Shown piece by piece: positions 1-7,734 of a DNA stretch of 64,000 nt. The stretch covers positions 267,772 to 331,771 of the forward strand of contig JABCYW010000001.1 in assembly GCA_013289985.1 (NCBI GenBank). The letters are read 5' to 3'. This DNA is from Betaproteobacteria bacterium (GTDB lineage: Bacteria; Pseudomonadota; Gammaproteobacteria; Burkholderiales; Burkholderiaceae_C). Below the pieces are notes generated by a model that did no database searches, had not been told where the DNA came from, and saw only the letters and a list, made by a program, of their open reading frames with translations. The translations under genes and the position numbers were made by a program. Numbering within the stretch: the first letter of the stretch is position 1; each line of letters opens with the position of its first letter.

Positions 1-493
1 ACGCGTTGGCGAGGGTCAGCATGTCGTCCTCGTCCAAGTCGTGATCGAGACGTTGAATGGCTTGCGTCAACAAAGGAGCCGGCATAAGGACAGCCGAAGC
101 AAACAAGTTCGCTTCACGCTCTTGTGTCGGTGTCGTCGTCGAATCTTGGCTTGTGTACTCCGGCCCAGATGGCACACCAACGCGCTTGTACAACTGCATC
201 TGCTTGTCGATGAACAGACCGTCTCCCTGCACGTGGTGAAGCACCAAGTGTCCGCACTCATGCGCTGCGGTGAAGCGCTTGCGGTTGGAATGGTGGTTCT
301 TGTTTATCAGGATGTGTTTGGCGCCGCCCTGGATGGCCAACACGCCTGAAACGTGATCCTCGAATTGTTGTTCGTGGAGCGACGCGCCGAGGGAGGCTAC
401 GACCTTGACGATGTCGACCGGCGCAGTGATCGCACCAGCATTCCAGAGCACTTGCTGCGCTCGTTGCTCGATGTCGCTACGACTAAGAGTCAT
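1..493 (-). CDS. ImmA/IrrE family metallopeptidase, 3' end cut by window
   Basis: A zinc metallopeptidase of the ImmA/IrrE family, which typically cleaves a partner repressor. The visible 164 residues contain the HExxH-type motif HECGH at residues 78-82, followed by a family-typical block EREANLFASAVLMP whose Glu would be the third zinc ligand. The ATG at 491-493 overlaps the end of the upstream XRE gene by 11 bases, so the two are co-translated. ImmA/ImmR pairs control mobile elements such as ICEBs1. Here the pair may regulate the transposon or act as a toxin-antitoxin-like module. The C-terminus lies outside the window. Confidence 0.9.
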   Translation of the reverse strand, partial: MTLSRSDIEQRAQQVLWNAGAITAPVDIVKVVASLGASLHEQQFEDHVSGVLAIQGGAKHILINKNHHSNRKRFTAAHECGHLVLHHVQGDGLFIDKQMQLYKRVGVPSGPEYTSQDSTTTPTQEREANLFASAVLMPAPLLTQAIQRLDHDLDEDDMLTLANA

Positions 494-848
494 AGCTGAC
501 CGAGCCTGCAAAGATGCCTGCAAGAGCTTGTGCCACCAACGGTGTAGCCGACGCCTTTTGCGAACCAAAAGTCAACGGAGCTTCCGCAGCTGTGTCGACG
601 GACACGTCCTTGATCGAAGGAAGGATGTCGCTCACATTCACGTTGAGCTGTTCGCAGATTCGGAACAGAACATGAACGGGAATCTTTTGATTCCCGTTCT
701 CAATGTTTGTGATGGATGTGCGCTCCAGACCGACAAGATCAGCCAACTCACCTTGCGTCAAACGTCCTCGCTTGCCGCCAGCTTGGCCTTCTCTCAGCTG
801 CTTGAGACGCACTCCTAGCGTCTCATACAGGCACTTGTCGTCAATCAT
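483..848 (-). CDS. XRE/Cro-CI family transcriptional regulator
   Basis: A 121-residue DNA-binding protein with one N-terminal helix-turn-helix: LTQGELADLVGLERTS, then TNIENGNQKIPVHVL, is a standard XRE fold. The C-terminal tail is low-complexity and Ala-rich. An upstream in-frame ATG exists at 881, but the ATG at 848 is preferred because a GGGGA ribosome-binding site lies about five bases before it. The gene is followed, with an 11-base overlap, by the ImmA-type peptidase, so it is the probable repressor substrate and autoregulator of the pair. The intergenic region to the right would carry its operator, but I could not identify one. Confidence 0.85.
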   Translation of the reverse strand: MIDDKCLYETLGVRLKQLREGQAGGKRGRLTQGELADLVGLERTSITNIENGNQKIPVHVLFRICEQLNVNVSDILPSIKDVSVDTAAEAPLTFGSQKASATPLVAQALAGIFAGSVSYDS

Positions 849-1252
849 TTTTTCCCCGTTCCGTTGAGCCTTAGCGCTCACGCGCTAATGCTAGTTGTGC
901 TCCCGCAGTAAAAATCAAGGGTAAACCCTTGTTTTTGATTTGAATTGTGCGTTTCATTCACTGGATGTGTTGGCGAAAGTGGCTTTTTCAACCAGCATCA
1001 TGTGGCGCGCCGTCCCGAAAGGCGTTACGATGGCACCGACGGACTCGACAGGAGGTGGAATGACCAGCAAGAAATGAAAAAGGGCAAGCTCGAGAGCTTG
1101 CCCCTGGTGACTCCGGCCAAAGACCGAACTCGATGTGGAAGTTGAGAGTGTCTTAGGCCTGGGTCCAGGCGTCAAGTTCTCCCGAGCGATTCCTCTATTT
1201 CGCATGTGCTTCAAGGCACAGGCGCGGATGAACTCACCAGTGAGAAATTCAC
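849..1252. other. Intergenic region between the repressor pair and the Ubl operon
   Basis: Divergent spacer of about 400 bases. The repressor pair is presumably transcribed leftward from here and the Ubl operon rightward. It holds a short inverted repeat, AAGGGTAAACCCTT, at 918-931 that could be an operator, and a minus-strand terminator at 1076-1103. A 36-codon open frame runs from GTG at 967 to TGA at 1075-1077; its last five codons follow an AGGAGGT ribosome-binding site. Neither this frame nor any other here resembles a known protein. A gene encoding a small RNA on the minus strand is possible. Confidence 0.5.
1076..1103 (-). terminator. Rho-independent terminator reading leftward
   Basis: GGGCAAGCT and AGCTTGCCC form a perfect 9-bp stem around a CGAG loop at 1082-1103. 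On the minus strand the hairpin is followed by TTTTT, the layout of an intrinsic terminator. On the plus strand no T-run follows. The transcript it would end starts between about 1110 and 1250, where no convincing minus-strand gene is seen. Confidence 0.6.
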
Positions 1253-1957
1253 TTGAATACTGAAACCCACGATTTGCACCCGGAAGGTGCTCAGGCCGGT
1301 CGCGCTTTCGCGACCAAGATCTACAACGAACACGCGGACGAACGCGACGTCCGCTTCCACGAACAGGCCATCACCGGCCGTCAGCTGATGCAGGCCCTTG
1401 GCATCCACGACGCCGAGGCCAACGCCATCATCAAGCAGGTCTCTTCAGGCGAAACCGCGGAGATTCGCCTGGATGAAGCGATCGACCTGGCGCTGGCGGA
1501 GAACCGGCGCCTGTGGGTCATGACCAGCGACAGCATGCAGCGCTTCGTCCTGGACGGCGGCCAGATGGAGTGGCCGCGTCCGGTGATCGACGAGAAGGTG
1601 CTGGTCATGCTGTCGCGCGTGCGCGGCGAGGTCGAAGTGATCCAGGAACTGCCCGGCGGCGGCGAGCGGGTCATCTCCAGCGGCGAGCGCGTGAACCTCG
1701 CGGGCGCCGGCGTGGAGCACTTCAAGGTGCGCCACCTGTCCAAGGACGTGACGGTCATCTACAACGAGCACGAGAAGTCCATCCCGCGCGGCGTGTACAC
1801 CACCGAGCAGCTCAAGACGGTCTTCCAGGTCGAGGCGGGCTACGTGCTGGACATCGTGCGCGGCGTGGAGTTCGTCGAGCTCACGCCCGGCGAGCAGATC
1901 CGCGTGCACAACGGCCAGAAGTTCTTCTCCCACGCCCCCTGCGGCCAGTCGTCATGA
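1253..1957 (+). CDS. Multi-ubiquitin-domain protein (three beta-grasp repeats)
   Basis: A 234-residue ubiquitin-like modifier. Three successive segments share beta-grasp character: about residues 20-95 (ending NRRLWVM), 98-165 (QRFVLDGGQMEWPRP onward) and 166-234 (VTVIYNEHEKSIPRG onward), matching the multiubiquitin family found with bacterial E1/E2/JAB genes. The C-terminus is FSHAPCGQSS, not a di-glycine tail, so conjugation chemistry or prior trimming is uncertain. The start is a TTG: no ATG lies between the in-frame stop at 1241 and this point. The stop overlaps the next gene as ATGA. It would act as the substrate protein attached to targets by the downstream enzymes. Confidence 0.85.
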   Translation: MNTETHDLHPEGAQAGRAFATKIYNEHADERDVRFHEQAITGRQLMQALGIHDAEANAIIKQVSSGETAEIRLDEAIDLALAENRRLWVMTSDSMQRFVLDGGQMEWPRPVIDEKVLVMLSRVRGEVEVIQELPGGGERVISSGERVNLAGAGVEHFKVRHLSKDVTVIYNEHEKSIPRGVYTTEQLKTVFQVEAGYVLDIVRGVEFVELTPGEQIRVHNGQKFFSHAPCGQSS

Positions 1958-2289
1958 CCAGCGCGGCCGAACAACTGCACAAGCTGCAGATCCTGTACCC
2001 GGCCGCCCACGCCGGCTCCGATGGCGGCGTGAACTTCGCCTACATCCCGGAGCTGGGCGTGGGCAAGGCGGGCCACAAGCAGGTCGTGCGCGCGCTGCTC
2101 TACCCCAGCAACGATGGCGGCTACTCGAGCCGCCTGTTCCTCGATCGCCAGGTGCCCACCACGGCGAACTACACCTGGACGACGCGGGTGATCGCCGGCG
2201 AGACCTGGTGGGTGGTCTCGTTCAACGGCGTGCCCGGAACGCTGCCCTGGACTGAGATCCTGGCCAACCACGTGAGGGCGCTGCAATGA
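1954..2289 (+). CDS. E2-like (prokaryotic E2 family) protein lacking cysteine
   Basis: A 111-residue protein that starts at an ATG inside the Ubl stop (ATGA) and stops inside the JAB start (TGA overlapping ATGA). By position and by its beta-sheet-rich pattern (VVRALLYPSNDGG, then TTRVIAGETWWVVSFNGVPG, then a helix EILANHVRAL) it fits the small E2-like proteins of such operons. It has no cysteine at all, so a normal E2 thioester is impossible. It is either a non-catalytic adaptor or uses Ser/Thr. It belongs in the cytoplasm with the Ubl and E1. The family assignment rests on weak sequence similarity plus strong context. Confidence 0.7.
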   Translation: MTSAAEQLHKLQILYPAAHAGSDGGVNFAYIPELGVGKAGHKQVVRALLYPSNDGGYSSRLFLDRQVPTTANYTWTTRVIAGETWWVVSFNGVPGTLPWTEILANHVRALQ

Positions 2290-2795
2290 AATTCACTTTC
2301 AAGGCAACGCCTGCGCTGTTCGCCCGCGCGCGTCAGGACCTCGCCCGCAAGCATCCGTTCGCCCACGAGCGCGTCGGCTTCGTCATCGCGGGCTGCGCCC
2401 GCGCGGACGACGGCCTGATCGTGATCACGGCGCGCGACTACATGCCGGTCGAGGACGAGGACTACATCCGCAACCCGAACGTGGGCGCGATGATCGGCTC
2501 GGGCGCAATGCGCAAGGGCCTGCAGCGTGCCTATGCGACGCGCTCGGCGCTGTTCCACATCCACACCCATGGCGGCCGTGGCACGCCCGAGTTCAGCAGC
2601 GTCGACATCAAGGACGCGCAGAACTTCGTGCCGAGCTTCTTCAACGTCGTCCCCGCCATGCCCCACGGCCTGATCGTTCTCAGCAACGATTCGGCCCGGG
2701 GCCGGGTGTGGGTCGCGCCGAAGAAAAAGCCCGTCTACGTCCACCGCTTCGTCGCGGTGGGCTCGCCGCTGGTCCGCTACGGAGAAGTCGCATGA
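2286..2795 (+). CDS. JAB/MPN (JAMM) metallopeptidase, deconjugase
   Basis: A 169-residue JAMM-type peptidase expected to remove the Ubl from targets or to trim its C-terminus. The motif is visible: E28 in HERVGFVIAG, H93-T-H95 in FHIHTHGG, then S104 and D107 in FSSVDIKD. The spacing from H95 to S104 is one residue longer than the common HxHx7SxxD form, as in several bacterial JAB proteins. It overlaps both neighbours by ATGA junctions, so the four proteins are made from one message. The pairing with E1 and Ubl supports deubiquitinase-like action rather than CysO-type sulphur chemistry. Confidence 0.88.
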   Translation: MKFTFKATPALFARARQDLARKHPFAHERVGFVIAGCARADDGLIVITARDYMPVEDEDYIRNPNVGAMIGSGAMRKGLQRAYATRSALFHIHTHGGRGTPEFSSVDIKDAQNFVPSFFNVVPAMPHGLIVLSNDSARGRVWVAPKKKPVYVHRFVAVGSPLVRYGEVA

Positions 2796-3721
2796 GCAGA
2801 CTCGATCGACAAAGCTTTCTGGGCGCCGACAGCGACCGCATCCTGCACGATCTGACGGTGGGCTACGTCGGCCTGGGCGGTGGCGGCTCGCACGTCGCGC
2901 AACAGGCTGCGCACCTGGGCGTCGGCGGCCACGTCCTGGTCGATGGCGACATCGTCGAGGACACCAACCTGAACCGCCTGGTCAACGGCACGGCCAAGGA
3001 CGCCAAAGACAAGCGCCTGAAGGTCGACGTCGCCGCCCGGACGATCAAGGCGGTGAACCCGTCGGCTCGCGTCAAGAAGTGTCCTGTGCCCTGGCAGCAG
3101 GCGCTCGAGGAACTCAAGGGCTGCGACGTCATCATCGGTGGGCTGGATTCGGTGGTGGCCAAGGACGATCTCGATCGCTTCTGCCGGCGCCACCTGATCC
3201 CGTACATCGACATGGGCATGGATGTGCACGACACCGGCGGCCAGTACCTGATCGCCGGCCAGGTCGTGCTCTCGTCGCCGGGCTGCCCCTGTCTGCGCTG
3301 CTTCGGGGTCGTGACCGAAGACGGCTTGGCGCAGGAGGCCAAGCGCTACGGCGCCGCGGGCTCGCGTCCGCAGGTCGTCTGGCCCAACGGCGTCCTGGCC
3401 TCGCTGGCGATCGGGCTGCTGACGCAGTTGGTCACGCCCTGGCACCGCGGCAATGTTTCGTCGGCCTACCTCGAGTACGACGGCAACAAGAACACCGTTC
3501 GCTGCAGTCCGCGCGTGGCCATGCTGGGTGACCGGCCTTGCCCGCACATGTCGGAGCTGGAGACGGGCGACGCCCGCTTCGACATCCGAGAGGATCCGAA
3601 ACGAAAGCCGTCCTCCCCGGTCGCGGCCGACGAGGCGACTGACGGCGCAGCCGCACAGAGCGCAACTCGCCGGCTCCTGCGCAAGCTCGGGATCCGGCTG
3701 CGCCCCGCGTCAGAGACCTAA
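2792..3721 (+). CDS. E1/ThiF-family Ubl-activating enzyme
   Basis: A 309-residue E1-like adenylating enzyme. Residues 27-34 (GLGGGGSH) form the nucleotide-binding glycine loop, followed by VLVDGDIVEDTNLNR at 48-62, the ThiF/MoeB/UBA1 signature with Arg62 for ATP. A zinc site is likely built from C165/C167/C170 (CPCLRC) and C238/C250/H252. It would adenylate the Ubl C-terminus and pass it on. The ATG overlaps the JAB stop. A longer in-frame start at 2708 lies inside the JAB gene and is less likely. The basic tail after about residue 265 is low-complexity. It is the last gene of the operon; a hairpin follows at 3729-3760. Confidence 0.92.
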   Translation: MSRLDRQSFLGADSDRILHDLTVGYVGLGGGGSHVAQQAAHLGVGGHVLVDGDIVEDTNLNRLVNGTAKDAKDKRLKVDVAARTIKAVNPSARVKKCPVPWQQALEELKGCDVIIGGLDSVVAKDDLDRFCRRHLIPYIDMGMDVHDTGGQYLIAGQVVLSSPGCPCLRCFGVVTEDGLAQEAKRYGAAGSRPQVVWPNGVLASLAIGLLTQLVTPWHRGNVSSAYLEYDGNKNTVRCSPRVAMLGDRPCPHMSELETGDARFDIREDPKRKPSSPVAADEATDGAAAQSATRRLLRKLGIRLRPASET

Positions 3722-3728
3722 GCGCGAT

Positions 3729-3760
3729 GCGGCAGTTCGGCCTTGATGGCGAACTGCCGC
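3729..3760 (+). terminator. Strong hairpin after the Ubl operon
   Basis: GCGGCAGTTCG at 3729-3739 pairs perfectly with CGAACTGCCGC at 3750-3760 around a 10-base loop, seven bases after the E1 stop. No T-run follows, so it may stabilise the mRNA 3' end or act as a Rho-assisted terminator between the two cargo operons. Confidence 0.5.
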
Positions 3761-3851
3761 GCCAGCCGCAGAACACCATCGACGCTCCCGCCGCCGCCGG
3801 CCCCTGGTGGCGGCGAGCTCCATCACATCCATAGAACGGTGCACACCCACC

Positions 3852-4988
3852 ATGCTTACCACCTCAACCCGAAAGTTCTTCTCGACCGCGTGGAGCCGGT
3901 TGGCCATCTTCAACCACCCGGCGTGGGCCTTGGCCCTACTGGTCATCGGCTTGATCAGCTTGAAGTTCCAACCCGGTCCCGCGATTCGCACGATCCAGGT
4001 CATGGCGGTGCTCGCCGCGATCGTCTCGTTGATCCAACAATTAGCCGCGTGCCGCTGGCCTGGCCGCCGGGTGGCGATCAAGAGGGTCGCCCGCTTTGCG
4101 CGAAGCACACGCTCAGCACTTGCCTTGACCTGGGATGTCGAGGTCTTGCACGTCAGCGTCCTGCTGCTGTTCTTCGTGTTGCTACTGTTCTTCGTCTGTC
4201 GGCCCGAGTCGATACGGGGAACACCATGGTGGTTGCTCGCGCCTGGCCAGCTCTTCGTGCTAGCGGGCGCGATCGACGCGATCCGGATCACCGTGGCGAT
4301 GGCCAGGTTCGCCTGGGCCCGATGGACGGGCAAGATGTACTACGCTGGCCTGGCCGTCTTCAGTGTCTGGGCAGGGGACGTTTTCGCTCAAAAGACCATC
4401 GCGCGGGCCACCGGGCTGGATCCCAAACACTTCGAGACCACCGAGCGCCTGATTCACTGGGTCGCGACGCCCGTGATTGCGGCCGCGGTGAGCATCGGCG
4501 TCCTGCTCGTGCTCGGCTTCCTGGCCTACGTCGTCGTCATGACGTACTCCATGGCGCAGCAACCTCTGCAAATGGTGCGCATGAGCTTCGGACACTTGAT
4601 CCCTCGGCGCGGGAAGTCCTCGATCGCCTACCGCCTAATCCGCGGCAAGAACAAGATGCGAGGCGAGCCCGATCGAGAGCGCTTCTTTGACGACGCCATC
4701 CCGTGGATGCGCCCGGTGTCGATCTGCGCCTTCTGTAGCGCCGTACTGGCTGTGCTGGGGCAACTCCAAAGCCTGCCGGCTTCCACGGTAGATCCGATCG
4801 TGCGCAACCTAGTGGTAGGCATCGAGTTCAACGAGGGACAGAAGTGCGGCTCCAAGGTGGTCGCTGAGCCCCTCGATCATCTCGAAGAAGGCAAGGTCGC
4901 GGTGGCCATCAAGAACGGCGCCGACTGGCGCCTCGAGCCTGACGTCTGCGAGGCCGACAAGCGATCGCCTCAAGAGGCAGCCAAGTAA
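3852..4988 (+). CDS. Polytopic membrane protein of unknown function
   Basis: A 378-residue protein not recognised as any known family. Hydrophobic segments suggest six or seven membrane spans: about residues 21-40, 50-68, 98-118, 129-152, 163-180, 210-236 and a weaker one near 288-308. A soluble C-terminal part of roughly 70 residues contains two cysteines (EGQKCGSK and PDVCEAD). The ATG at 3852 is chosen over the one at 3807, because the residues before it are polar and fit no signal; no clear Shine-Dalgarno is seen for either. It lies 262 bases before the helicase-nuclease in the same direction. A membrane partner to a nucleic-acid enzyme suggests an abortive-infection effector, but that is inference. 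Confidence 0.8.
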   Translation: MLTTSTRKFFSTAWSRLAIFNHPAWALALLVIGLISLKFQPGPAIRTIQVMAVLAAIVSLIQQLAACRWPGRRVAIKRVARFARSTRSALALTWDVEVLHVSVLLLFFVLLLFFVCRPESIRGTPWWLLAPGQLFVLAGAIDAIRITVAMARFAWARWTGKMYYAGLAVFSVWAGDVFAQKTIARATGLDPKHFETTERLIHWVATPVIAAAVSIGVLLVLGFLAYVVVMTYSMAQQPLQMVRMSFGHLIPRRGKSSIAYRLIRGKNKMRGEPDRERFFDDAIPWMRPVSICAFCSAVLAVLGQLQSLPASTVDPIVRNLVVGIEFNEGQKCGSKVVAEPLDHLEEGKVAVAIKNGADWRLEPDVCEADKRSPQEAAK

Positions 4989-5007
4989 CCGTCAGCCAAG
5001 GCGGCCC

Positions 5008-5021
5008 GAGCTCATGAGCTC
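5008..5021. promoter_or_regulatory. 14-bp perfect palindrome upstream of the helicase gene
   Basis: GAGCTCATGAGCTC is a perfect inverted repeat 230 bases before the helicase start, in the spacer after the membrane-protein gene. It could be an operator or a stem in the mRNA. The rest of the spacer (5022-5250) shows only a short CCTCC/GGAGG pairing and a GGAG ribosome-binding site before the helicase ATG. Confidence 0.3.
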
Positions 5022-5250
5022 CGAGGACGTATGGGCGTGGGATGTCGGGTTGCACCGCGCAATTTCGTTGTAGCTCATAGGCCCGTCGGGATCAGCGGCG
5101 GGTGTTCGCCTGCGGCTTGCAGTCGGAGCCGGACATCCCGCGCGCGTTGGCGTGAGGGGCCGGCACGCGAGAAGCAGCGATCCCAAGCACTAGCACCACC
5201 CTCCAGTCGCCCACTAGGGAGGCGGCATTTGAAAATCTACGGAGACTAAG

Positions 5251-7734
5251 ATGTTCAACTTCAAGAACCTGACCTCGGCAACCAAGTCCGAGGCACCGGC
5301 CACGCTCAAGGGCCTGTTCGACCAGCTCGATCGACGTACAAGCCACAGCACGCTGCGCCTGGTGCAACTCTCGGCCTTCCAGGCTCTCGATGCGCAAAGG
5401 GATGAGCGCGACATCGTCTTGAAGCTCAGCACGGGCTCGGGCAAGACGGTGATCGGTTTGGTGTACGCTGAAATGATGCGCCGCCGCTACCCTGGCGAGC
5501 CCTCGATCTTCCTGTGTCCGACCAACCAGCTGGTCGACCAGGTCGTGGAGAGCGGCAAGGAAATCGGTGTGAAGGTTGCGACGTTCAAGGACGGTACGCC
5601 CCATGACGCGTTTGCCGGGGATGCCGTTCTCGCGTGCACCTATGACCGGGTCTTCAACGCACGGTCGGCCTTCGAGAACCGTGGCATCCGGCCGTCTTGC
5701 TTCGTGCTGGATGACGTCCACGCCGGCGTCGACCGAATTCGCGGTTGCTACACGTTGACCGTCCCCGACGCCGCCAAGACCGCCATCACGGCGATCCTGC
5801 AGCCCTTGTGCGAACAAACCGATCCGGCGGCGTGGAGCGCCATTACCAACAACAAGCAGGACACGCCCTACGAAGTGCCGTACTGGATCTGGGCGAACGT
5901 CTACAAGCAGGCTTTTGCCATCCTCGATGGCATGCAGAGCGAGGATGAGAAAGACCTGTTCTTCCGCTGGGGCAACATCTCGCGCTACATCGAGCTGGCC
6001 CGGGTATGCGTCACTGCAAGCCAAGTGGAGATCGCGTTGCCACTGGCCGCCGTCGAGGAGAACTCGGCGTTCTCGATGGCCAAGCACCGACTCTTCATGT
6101 CGGCCAGCATTAAGGACGGATCGACCCTCATCGGCGACCTGGGCTGCGACGTGAACGCGCTGCTGCGAATCATCGATCCCCCCGAAGACGAAGGCGCTGG
6201 CGAGCGCATGATCCTTCCGACCTCGCTGATCTCCGACAACGCGAAGAAGTCCGAGGTCGCGGAGCTGTGCGCCAGCTTGGCACAGAGCACCAACGTGGTG
6301 GTCTTGACCAGCGCCGGCGCTCAGGGCGTCGAATGGCAGAAGGCTGGGGCGACCTATTGCGAGGGCAAGGAGGTCGACGTGGCGATCGCTGGTCTGAGGA
6401 CGTCGTCACCGAACTATTACGTCTTCTCGCAGCGGTTCGACGGCGTGGATCTTCCGGACGATGCCTGCCGCGTCCTGGTGATCGACGGCATTCCCACGGG
6501 CGACCGGCTCTGCGACAAGGTCGATGCGGCCCGGCAGAAAGATTCTCCGGAGCAAGACGTGCGAACGGTCAACAGGTTCGAGCAGGCGCTCGGGCGCGCC
6601 GTGCGCTCGCATGCGGACTACGCAGCGGTGTTGCTCGTCGGCCAGGACATCGCATCGTTCATCGGCAAGAAGACCGTGCTGAACCTCTTCGAGGGCCGCA
6701 CGCGCGTGCAAGTCGAAATGGGGCGTGAACTGACCAAGATGGCGGTCGGGCAGCCGCTGCCGGCGGTGCTCGCAGCAGCAGTGCGGGCGCTCCTGATCCG
6801 CGACGAAGAATGGAAGGTGGCTCACCGAAACGGCGTCAAGACGGCAACCCGCTACGTCCGCCCAGTCGCCACGCTCACCGTGTTCGAGCAAGTCATGCAG
6901 GCGCAGCGCGCCGCCTGGTTGGCGGCAAAGGGCCGGAACTTCCAGCAGGCGGTCTCGCTGCTCAGCGGTGCGACCAACATCGAAGGCTTGCATCCGATCC
7001 AGAAGGCCGAGCTGCACAACCGAATCGCGGTCTACATGTACCACTTCGATCCGGCTCAAGCTGCTCTGGTCTATCGGTCGGCGTTCGAGGCCAACTCCGC
7101 CTTCCCGCGTCCGGAGCAGACCGTGGACAAGAAGTTCGCGCGCGCGACCGATCAGGCCGTTGCCGTGGCAAGTTACTTTGGCAAGTTCATTTCTGCGAAC
7201 GCGGCGCTCGCGCGCCTCGATCAGATCAAGGCCTTGCTGAGCTTTGGCATGCCCGCCGACAAGGTGGAGCAGGGTCTCAAGGAGCTCGGCGAAGCGCTCG
7301 GCCTGACCTCATCGCGGCCCGAGAAGGAAACGGGTCGAGGGCCGGACGTGTTCTGGCTGGGAACTGAACTGGCGCTCTGCCTGGAGGCCAAGAGCGAGAA
7401 GATCGCACCGATCAGCAAGTCTGATGCGGCGCAACTGATCCTGAGCCTCGAATGGTGTCGTGAGCATGTGCCCAACGAGGAGGTGACCGTGGTTCCGGTC
7501 TTCGTGACCAACACGTCGGCCGTCGATCGGCCGGAAGATATTTCCTTCGGCCCGGCGCTGCTGACCGAGGGGGCCATCCTCGAGATGGTGGATCAGCTGC
7601 GTGGGCTGGTCAACGGACTCGCCTACGAGGGGCCGCTGTTTGGCGATCCGCCGATGGTCGGCCGTGGCTTGCAGAGCCGAAACCTGTCTGGCAAGCAGTT
7701 GCTGCAGCGCGTCAAGGCCTTTCCGAAGTCGTGA
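5251..7734 (+). CDS. SF2 DEAD/DEAH-type helicase with C-terminal PD-(D/E)xK nuclease
   Basis: An 827-residue protein. Helicase motifs are clear: Walker A STGSGKT at 60-66, motif Ia FLCPTNQLVDQ, Walker B DDVH at 154-157, and motif VI QALGRAVR at 445-452. A helical middle region of about 200 residues follows. Near the C-terminus, PD at 698-699 and E712-A-K714 form a PD-(D/E)xK active-site pattern on predicted strands, with a hydrophobic strand EVTVVPVFVT after it. It should translocate on nucleic acid and cut it. A GGAG site precedes the ATG. The partner is the membrane protein upstream. I cannot match the pair to a named defence system; Hachiman also uses an SF2 helicase but with a DUF1837 partner. 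Confidence 0.88.
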   Translation: MFNFKNLTSATKSEAPATLKGLFDQLDRRTSHSTLRLVQLSAFQALDAQRDERDIVLKLSTGSGKTVIGLVYAEMMRRRYPGEPSIFLCPTNQLVDQVVESGKEIGVKVATFKDGTPHDAFAGDAVLACTYDRVFNARSAFENRGIRPSCFVLDDVHAGVDRIRGCYTLTVPDAAKTAITAILQPLCEQTDPAAWSAITNNKQDTPYEVPYWIWANVYKQAFAILDGMQSEDEKDLFFRWGNISRYIELARVCVTASQVEIALPLAAVEENSAFSMAKHRLFMSASIKDGSTLIGDLGCDVNALLRIIDPPEDEGAGERMILPTSLISDNAKKSEVAELCASLAQSTNVVVLTSAGAQGVEWQKAGATYCEGKEVDVAIAGLRTSSPNYYVFSQRFDGVDLPDDACRVLVIDGIPTGDRLCDKVDAARQKDSPEQDVRTVNRFEQALGRAVRSHADYAAVLLVGQDIASFIGKKTVLNLFEGRTRVQVEMGRELTKMAVGQPLPAVLAAAVRALLIRDEEWKVAHRNGVKTATRYVRPVATLTVFEQVMQAQRAAWLAAKGRNFQQAVSLLSGATNIEGLHPIQKAELHNRIAVYMYHFDPAQAALVYRSAFEANSAFPRPEQTVDKKFARATDQAVAVASYFGKFISANAALARLDQIKALLSFGMPADKVEQGLKELGEALGLTSSRPEKETGRGPDVFWLGTELALCLEAKSEKIAPISKSDAAQLILSLEWCREHVPNEEVTVVPVFVTNTSAVDRPEDISFGPALLTEGAILEMVDQLRGLVNGLAYEGPLFGDPPMVGRGLQSRNLSGKQLLQRVKAFPKS

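Noticed and set aside
954-1214. 86-codon minus-strand gene before the Ubl operon
   Set aside because: It crosses the terminator hairpin and its translation looks random; a small RNA is more likely than a protein.
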